From Vesta saturnalis (lineage: Eukaryota > Arthropoda > Insecta > Coleoptera > Lampyridae): a stretch of DNA of 64,000 bases. Under the pieces are notes generated by a model that saw nothing but the letters and a program-made list of their open reading frames with translations, made no database searches and had not been told where the DNA came from. The stretch is taken from contig JARFJB010001964.1 in NCBI GenBank assembly GCA_036346205.1, forward strand, positions 124,001 to 188,000. Direction: 5' to 3'. Positions 57,916 through 64,000 of this stretch are shown piece after piece; position 1 is the first letter of the stretch, and each line of letters opens with the position of its first letter. Position numbers and translations under genes: made by a program.

Positions 57916-59504
57916 TTTTTCTTTTTTCTTTTAGTAAAAATTAAGCAGTTAGCAAAAAAGTATGTGTTTGTTTAATAGGTATCAGGTGTAAGAACATATT
58001 TCTGTATAAGTGGAGGTGCTAACTTGACGTTAAGCTAGCACCCTCACCATTAAAGTCGAGTTACTTGTGAACCAGAACAGTTTGGCGTTGACAGATTAAA
58101 AAATTAACGTTGAGAAAACTCTTCTATCATTGTCAGACCGAACAAAATTGAAGTGCAAATACAAACTAATTTATTATATTTTGACCCCCGATGTTTCCGA
58201 TGAGATACAAAGTTCGTACAAATGGTGATCCCTATTATATTTTGATCCTCTTTCAGTATCAGAAGTCAGATTTTCAATATTCCTTAACACAAAAAGCTAC
58301 ACACAGGCACACAGATTTAAGGAATTCATGTACCGAACTCTTGTTCGGTGAAAATATGTTTGAGTTTACTGCATTCCTTTATTACTAATTAATAAACCTG
58401 AATAGAATTAAGTTAAAATAAAGTGAAATAACTCATGCAATTGAGATAGATATTTAGATTAATGGAAAGTAACATAATTTAGATTTTAATTAAACTTGAT
58501 CTAGAGTGCATGAAAATTAAGTCGACGGTAGAGGGTGCACATCAAATTAATATCAATTTCAAATATAAGGCGATCGATAAACCTGTCACTTTTTGTTTAT
58601 GAAAACAAGAATACGTTCATTAAGAAATAGAAAATAAAATTAATTTCATGTGTGTATTGTATTGACAAGGTTATCGCATTAATATTTATCACTAATGCAA
58701 AGAAGGCGTTAACCATTTATTCTATTGTTTTATAAACAGGTGTTAAACGATTAATAAAATTAATACAGTGAGACGATTTGGTCATCAATGTATTCGTTGG
58801 TCGATGCAGTGTAGTAAAAAATCGTAAATTTATATCATTTGAGTAACGTTCATTGTTAGGTATGTGGTAATGGGATTACTGGATCTCAAAAAAGAAATAT
58901 GTCTTAGGCAGTTTCAATTTTCCCTTCAAATTTATCCACCATAGCAAAATTACCGCTTGGTTTAAAAATGAAGTAATCTTGATTTACATTAGCGATCAAC
59001 CTTTTTAGTCTAATATTAGTCTGTCATAATCTATTTTATACTAATAACCGTAGGCACCATTAAGATAACGATGGCCTCATAATATTATTTTGTACTCTCT
59101 TCTTTTTATTAATCGTTTTACTTTAAAACGTTGTCTATGATGATCCATGAAACTTTTAATAATTTAATGTGAAACATTTTCATTCTTTAAACAGTTTTAA
59201 AACGGTAAATTTAATCTGGTATGAAAAATTACAATCTAATTGAAGTTTTTTATTTTATAGCAAAAAAAAGTCAGTGCATATTACTTACTGTACGTGTGCA
59301 AGAAATAAAAGCTACCATGCTTGTATGTGGTGTTTGACGACGCAAATTTCTATGTAGCAGTACAAAAACCCGATTTACATTGTTATTTGTCTATTGGAAT
59401 AACTATTTTTTTCACCACCTATATTCGTAAGTGTCAATTGTTGACTGTTCTTAGAGTAAATTTCAATGACGAAAATATGGCCTTGCCTACAAGTATTTGG
59501 TTTC
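57916..59504. other. No gene seen
   Basis: AT-rich intron-like DNA without motifs I can identify, apart from the satellite B scrap near 58030. Confidence 0.45.
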
Positions 59505-62040
59505 CAATAGCAGCGGGAGACAATGTACACTGTACCCCATTTTGGTTGAAATTGTAGGGTATCTCGTTTGCGAGCAAATATACAAAGATGCGATTTTCGC
59601 GACCCTGTTCTACTTTTTCGTGAAACGAAAGATGCCACAAACAGAATTGTCAGCGTCCTATTAGTATTTGAGATACAGGGCAAAATTCAAAATATGCACA
59701 TTATAAGCACCCCTCGTAACTGCTTTGCCTTATAATTGATCGAAATGGCGAAAAGAGGGTCTTATACAGACTTTTCCGTAGAATTTAGTGCCGTGCATAG
59801 TTTTCCTCACAAAAAGTCAGTTTCTTCGCAATAAACCAAAGTTTTGTTTTTTTAAATGGAACACCCTATATATTTTTTTATTATGTAACAGAGATTACTC
59901 TCAGCTTTCCAAAAAATATATATTGTGTGGCACTTCTTTTGCATGATTAACCTCAAAAATGAATGTTACGTTAATTTGACATTTTGATGATATAGTTGGC
60001 CATGAAAAAACAAGGTTACTTAAGGATTAGGAAGTTTTATGCAAAAACACAGAATTAAAAACTAAACATGATACCTAATATAAATTTGGTACTAAAAGAG
60101 ATATTCGAACTGATGACTATTCTGCCTTATACATGCTTCACACACTTTTCCAATTCGTTCTATAGTATTAAGCACAATAATAGGGTGATCTTGTAAATGT
60201 CTGAAAGCTTCTCTAACTGTATTTGTCAAACATTCAATGTTATCATATTGAGTTTGGTATATTTTATTTTTCAAGGAACCCCATAAAAATAAATCTAAGA
60301 CTGGACAAGTCCGGAGACCTAGGAGTCCATCTCATCGGCCCGTTAGTGTCAATCCATCTATTACTAAAATAGTTTTCCAAAAATGGGCATATAATTTGCG
60401 TATTGTGAGATGGGGCTCCATCCTGATGGAAATGAATTTGGTTCAAGCGAGCTAAAGGAATGTCATCTAATAATTCAGGCACAACCATTACAAAAATGTC
60501 CAAATATCTAGAAGTGGATAAGTTCCCTTCGAAAATGTAAAATTTTATTTTTGATCCTAATATATAGCAGGAAGCGTTCAGTCCAAATCGTCCTTGTTAT
60601 CGTTGGGGGAATATTTGGTATTGATTTTCTTGAGACCAGAATCTACTATTGTGCCTGTTTAAAACACGTGAATTTCTAAAATGTGCCTGGCCTGACCAAG
60701 TTGGGTACTATATTTAACATGTTTAAGTACCAATTGCAGAATATTAACCTACGTTCAGCGTCGCCAGGATGTAGATGTTGAACAAGCCTAAATTTATGTG
60801 GTTCATATGTATGGTGGCGAAGTATTCTTTGGATTCTTGTCTTCGAAACCCCAATACTACTTCCTATATTTCTGCAAGAACTTGTAGGATTACCCTCCAC
60901 ACTCAACGGTAACCTCATCATTCTCTCGATTATATTTTTTTGACCTAGGTTTAGAAAATGATCCATAATTAATTAAATTTTTTTTTAATCTATAAAACGT
61001 GATTTTACTAGGTTGTCTCCGTTCTGGAAACCTACATAGATGTAAAGTTACTTAATTATCAAAATTAATACCAAGGAAACTACATTTACCTGTTAAAATA
61101 CAAATTTATTGCTGCGTCGGCGTTTTCATTACTCTAACCAAAGCAAATCAGCATATCATATTTTTCAAAGTTTTCAAAATTTTGATTTTCTGCCATATTT
61201 TGCACAATCAACAAACACTAACGATTGTTGCACAAAAATAATTTTAGATCAGGCTAGGCCCAGCTTACTTACAAATTTAGATGTAAAGTATTCTTTATAA
61301 GTTTTGTTGTCATTAATATTTTTTTCTGAAGCTGTAAGATGCATTTTACCCAATTAAAAAAAATTGACAGTTTTTGAATATGTTTCAAAAACTATAGTAC
61401 CTAATTTGCATTATTTTTTGTTATTTTTGCATTTCTGCGTAAAAGTCCTTAGATTTATTATAATCGCGTATTTACATATTTATAATTATAATAAAGCAAT
61501 AGCCCTTTTTAAATACTCAAATATATTTTGGACGTTCTAGACAATGCGCGTTTGTACCGAGTTTAGAGATTTCATGGCCAACTATATCATTAAAATGTTA
61601 AATTAATGTAACATTCATTTTTGAGGTTAATAAGGCAAAAGAAGTGCCACACAATATATATTTTTTGAAACCTGAGAGTAAGCTCTACTATATAATAAAA
61701 AAAATATACGGGGTGTTCCATTTAAAAAAACAAGTTTATTGCGAAGAAACTGATTCTTTGTGGGGAAAACTGTGCACGTCACTACATTCTACGGAATATT
61801 CTGTATAAAACCCACTTTTCACAATTTCGATAAATTGCAAGGCAAAGCAGTTACGAGGGGTGCTGAAAATGTGCAAATTTTGAATTTTGCCCTGTATCTC
61901 AAATACTAATAGGACTATGACAATTCTGTTTGTGGCATCTTTAGTTTCACGAAACAGTAGAACAGAGTCGCGAAAACCGCATGTACAACGAATATACACA
62001 CGGTGTACATTCCCTCCCGTTGTCATATAGGAACGAGAGC
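59505..62040. mobile_element. Mariner-like element with ~500-bp inverted ends
   Basis: The left arm (59505-60010) and inverted right arm (61562-62040) match throughout, for example at GGAGACAATGTACAC, GGTGTTCCATTTAAA, TTTTGCCCTGTATCTCAAAT and GTGCCACACAATATATATTT. A degraded minus-strand mariner-like transposase lies between. Open frames inside the arms are by-products. Exact tips and target duplication are unclear. Total is about 2.5 kb. Confidence 0.8.
60092..60966 (-). pseudogene. Mariner-like transposase (same type as 23.5 kb), broken
   Basis: The frame starts at 60966 with MDHFLNLGQKNIIERMM. A helix-turn-helix part follows (IGVSKTRIQRILRHH), then HPGDAERRLIFCNWYLNML. After a frameshift come AHFRNSRVLNRHNSRFWSQE, FHQDGAPSHNT with the second Asp, and RWTPRSPDLSSLRFIFMGFL with the third. 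The first Asp, expected just before AHF, is lost (GQAHF where DEAHF is usual). The second-to-third Asp spacing is 36, as in the intact protein at 23564. A further frameshift near 60270 separates the C-terminal IYQTQYDNIECLTNTVREAF. It is inactive. Confidence 0.85.
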
Positions 62041-64000
62041 CAATATATCTTTTATGAGAAAAATATAAACCAAAGCAGAATATTTTATGTAATTTAGTAT
62101 TCAGCATGATTGATATTATTAGTACAATTTGTTAAATTACTAAAACTAATATTTAAAACACGTTTCCATGAACCACTCAATGTTACTGTGTTAACATCAA
62201 TGTTTTCGAATACAGCAGCATGTGGGAGATAAAGACGAACGGTAAAATTCTACAGTTGATAAAAAAATCATATGTTCCACTCTGGAGTAAAGTAACGTTC
62301 CCTGTCTTAGATGATTACTGCCCTCGCTTCATCAGCGGAGGGAATGTAGCTATTTTATATGACACTTCTCCTAAAATCTCAAGTACTTAATTATACGTGT
62401 GCTTAAAACGCTATTTCGCTTTACTGACCTACTTCAGATGTGCCCTAGTTATGATGTCGCCGTAAATTTTAGTGTTATACATTGTAACAAATCGCCACTG
62501 AGTTATCAAAGGAAATACTTGTAGTCTAGTTTAGGGAAAGAATTTCATATAATGAGAAGATGCGTGCACGTATTCAATGACGTTTTGTAACTAGGTGATT
62601 GTACCAACTGCTTAAAATCTTTTTTTTGTTGGTTAAATTCATAGCAATCATGTTAGTTTAAGAAAAAATCTGATAAAATTTACTAATATAGTTAAATTTT
62701 TTATTTTAATTATTTATCACATTCTATTTGGAATGAAAACGACAAAAACATTTGAAATTTAGGGTTTATTTTTTTTTAAGTTTGCCCAGTGTCTTATTAG
62801 TACGATTCATTGTATTGAACTTTAATCGACTTAATTGTTTGTTTAAATTATTAATTCTCGTTTAATTTTTTGTTTGTATTTATAAAAAAACTGTTCTTTT
62901 AAGAACAAGCGTGTGTATCATTTAGTGATTATTACTAGAGATATCAATTTGTTAGTGCAATCGTTTGATTCACCTAACCTAATACTTACAAAATTAAAAG
63001 GAACTACATATAAACATACTACAAAATTACGTCATGAAACAGTTATGACGTGCCGCATCTTCTCATTATTCTCACTTTACCATATTCTATAGTAAGTTCA
63101 TACTTTCAAGAATGCACTTTCAGTTGTCACGTTCTAGTTCTTAATTGCCTTCATGTGGTTTTCAAGCAGGACAATTTTAAACTTCCCTATTGTTTTTCTC
63201 GAAACAATTTTGTATAAGGTTATTTTTTGCAGACACGTTTCATTTTAATAGGCTATCGCAGTTTTTCCGCTTAACTGAAGCTACTGTGTATATTTTATAT
63301 TGCATCAGATTCAATGTATCGCTATTCAACAAAATTAAAGACTTATTTTTTCAGATTCTGTTTTAAGTAAGTTCCTATCTAATTACTATTTAAACAATAA
63401 AATTCTAAAATAAACATTGCAATTATTGATTAATGAAGGACTATGTCGTGTAAACTTGTTGAATGAAACAAGACTTATGATGTGTGTAGTCAGGGTAGGA
63501 TCGGAAGAAACAGAGTTGGAGTTCTGAGGAAAGGTTACTGCCGTAAAATTTGTCTACATCATCGCACATAATGTGGTATTTAAGTGCTTTACGAGAATGA
63601 ACAATACTTCATCCCTCCAAAGCCGAAAAACCTCATAGAATTGACTGTACTGGGATTTTGACCCCTTACCCTTGAGCACGCAATTATATGGCATTCAAGC
63701 TTCTAGATTTGCAAAAGTTAACTTTCGTTTAAGGAAATTTTAACATTATTCAAAACGTGTTTTCATTGTAAAAACTGAATTATTGCAGATACGCGTGTTG
63801 TAGAATCATATTTGACATTGAAATATATAGAGTTTTTAATAAAACAAATGTTGGTTACATTTTTTTAATCGTTTTGATAAATTACAAAAATTGCAACCCG
63901 TGTGAAGTTTCTAGCAATTATATCTTTTACATAATTACTGTGAAGTTAGCAATAACTTTTCAGCAATAAATATGCAAAAGTACGTTTTCACAAATATGAC
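62041..64000. other. No gene seen
   Basis: AT-rich, presumably more FAM102 intron or flank. I see no exon, repeat array or transposase fragment here. Confidence 0.45.

Noticed and set aside
50985..58050. CRISPR-like array
   Set aside because: The repeats are ~130-140 bp tandem satellite units without short unique spacers, and the DNA is eukaryotic.
59375..59683. Open minus-strand frame with a mirrored relative at 61736-62107
   Set aside because: Both lie mainly in or across the inverted arms of one element; their similarity follows from the repeat and not from a shared gene.

Overview
The window looks like AT-rich insect nuclear DNA. Beetles are a plausible source, but that is a guess. It is dominated by broken transposable elements. 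I can support only one host exon: the first coding exon of the FAM102/EEIG1 gene at 42563-42705 on the + strand, with a clean splice donor. No later FAM102 exon is visible, so 42.7-64 kb is probably one long, transposon-filled intron and the left two thirds is probably 5' flank or non-coding first introns.

Left part (0-24.8 kb). In order: a THAP-type transposase relic (2.2-3.9 kb), a mariner-like relic (5.3-6.2 kb), a 1.1-kb palindromic tandem repeat beside a tRNA-like B box (6.8-8.0 kb), a piggyBac relic (10.3-11.1 kb), a mariner-like element with about 280-bp terminal inverted repeats (11.49-13.23 kb), a mariner-type MITE (13.30-14.18 kb), a 1.7-kb inverted repeat with a third loose copy (14.7-18.4 kb), a foldback with 70-bp tandem units (16.8-17.5 kb), a Penelope-like 3' end with a GIY-YIG domain (20.5 kb) cut by a pogo/Tigger element (21.37-23.13 kb), and an intact IS630-Tc1-mariner element (23.47-24.79 kb). 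The last one carries a full-length 384-aa transposase.

Centre (25-35.4 kb). This is a nest of elements. A PIF/Harbinger element with MADF and DDE genes lies on the left. An ISL2EU-type element (28096-35009) has about 370-bp inverted repeats and carries convergent SAP-YqaJ and THAP-DDE genes. A hAT element (28564-31809) with an 8-bp target duplication sits inside it, 8 bp upstream of the splice acceptor of the YqaJ gene.

Right part (35-64 kb). After 5 kb without recognisable genes come a TA and GTGC array (40.5-41.2 kb), the FAM102 exon, a Crypton tyrosine recombinase relic (44.6-45.9 kb), a Ulp1-type protease relic (46.6-48.1 kb) and a Tc1 relic (50.2-50.7 kb). A roughly symmetric 7-kb block (51-58 kb) follows. 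It is bounded by inverted copies of one satellite and holds a second ISL2EU-like remnant (THAP on one strand, SAP plus SWIM-like on the other) and a 3.5-kb element. That element has its own inverted ends and 130-bp satellite arms around a smaller inverted-repeat element. The inner element carries a gene of an uncharacterised family with a PIN/FEN-like layout and a Cys-rich tail, and is the best candidate for something undescribed. A mariner-like element with about 500-bp inverted repeats (59.5-62.0 kb) closes the window.

All family names come from reading translated motifs. No database search was run.
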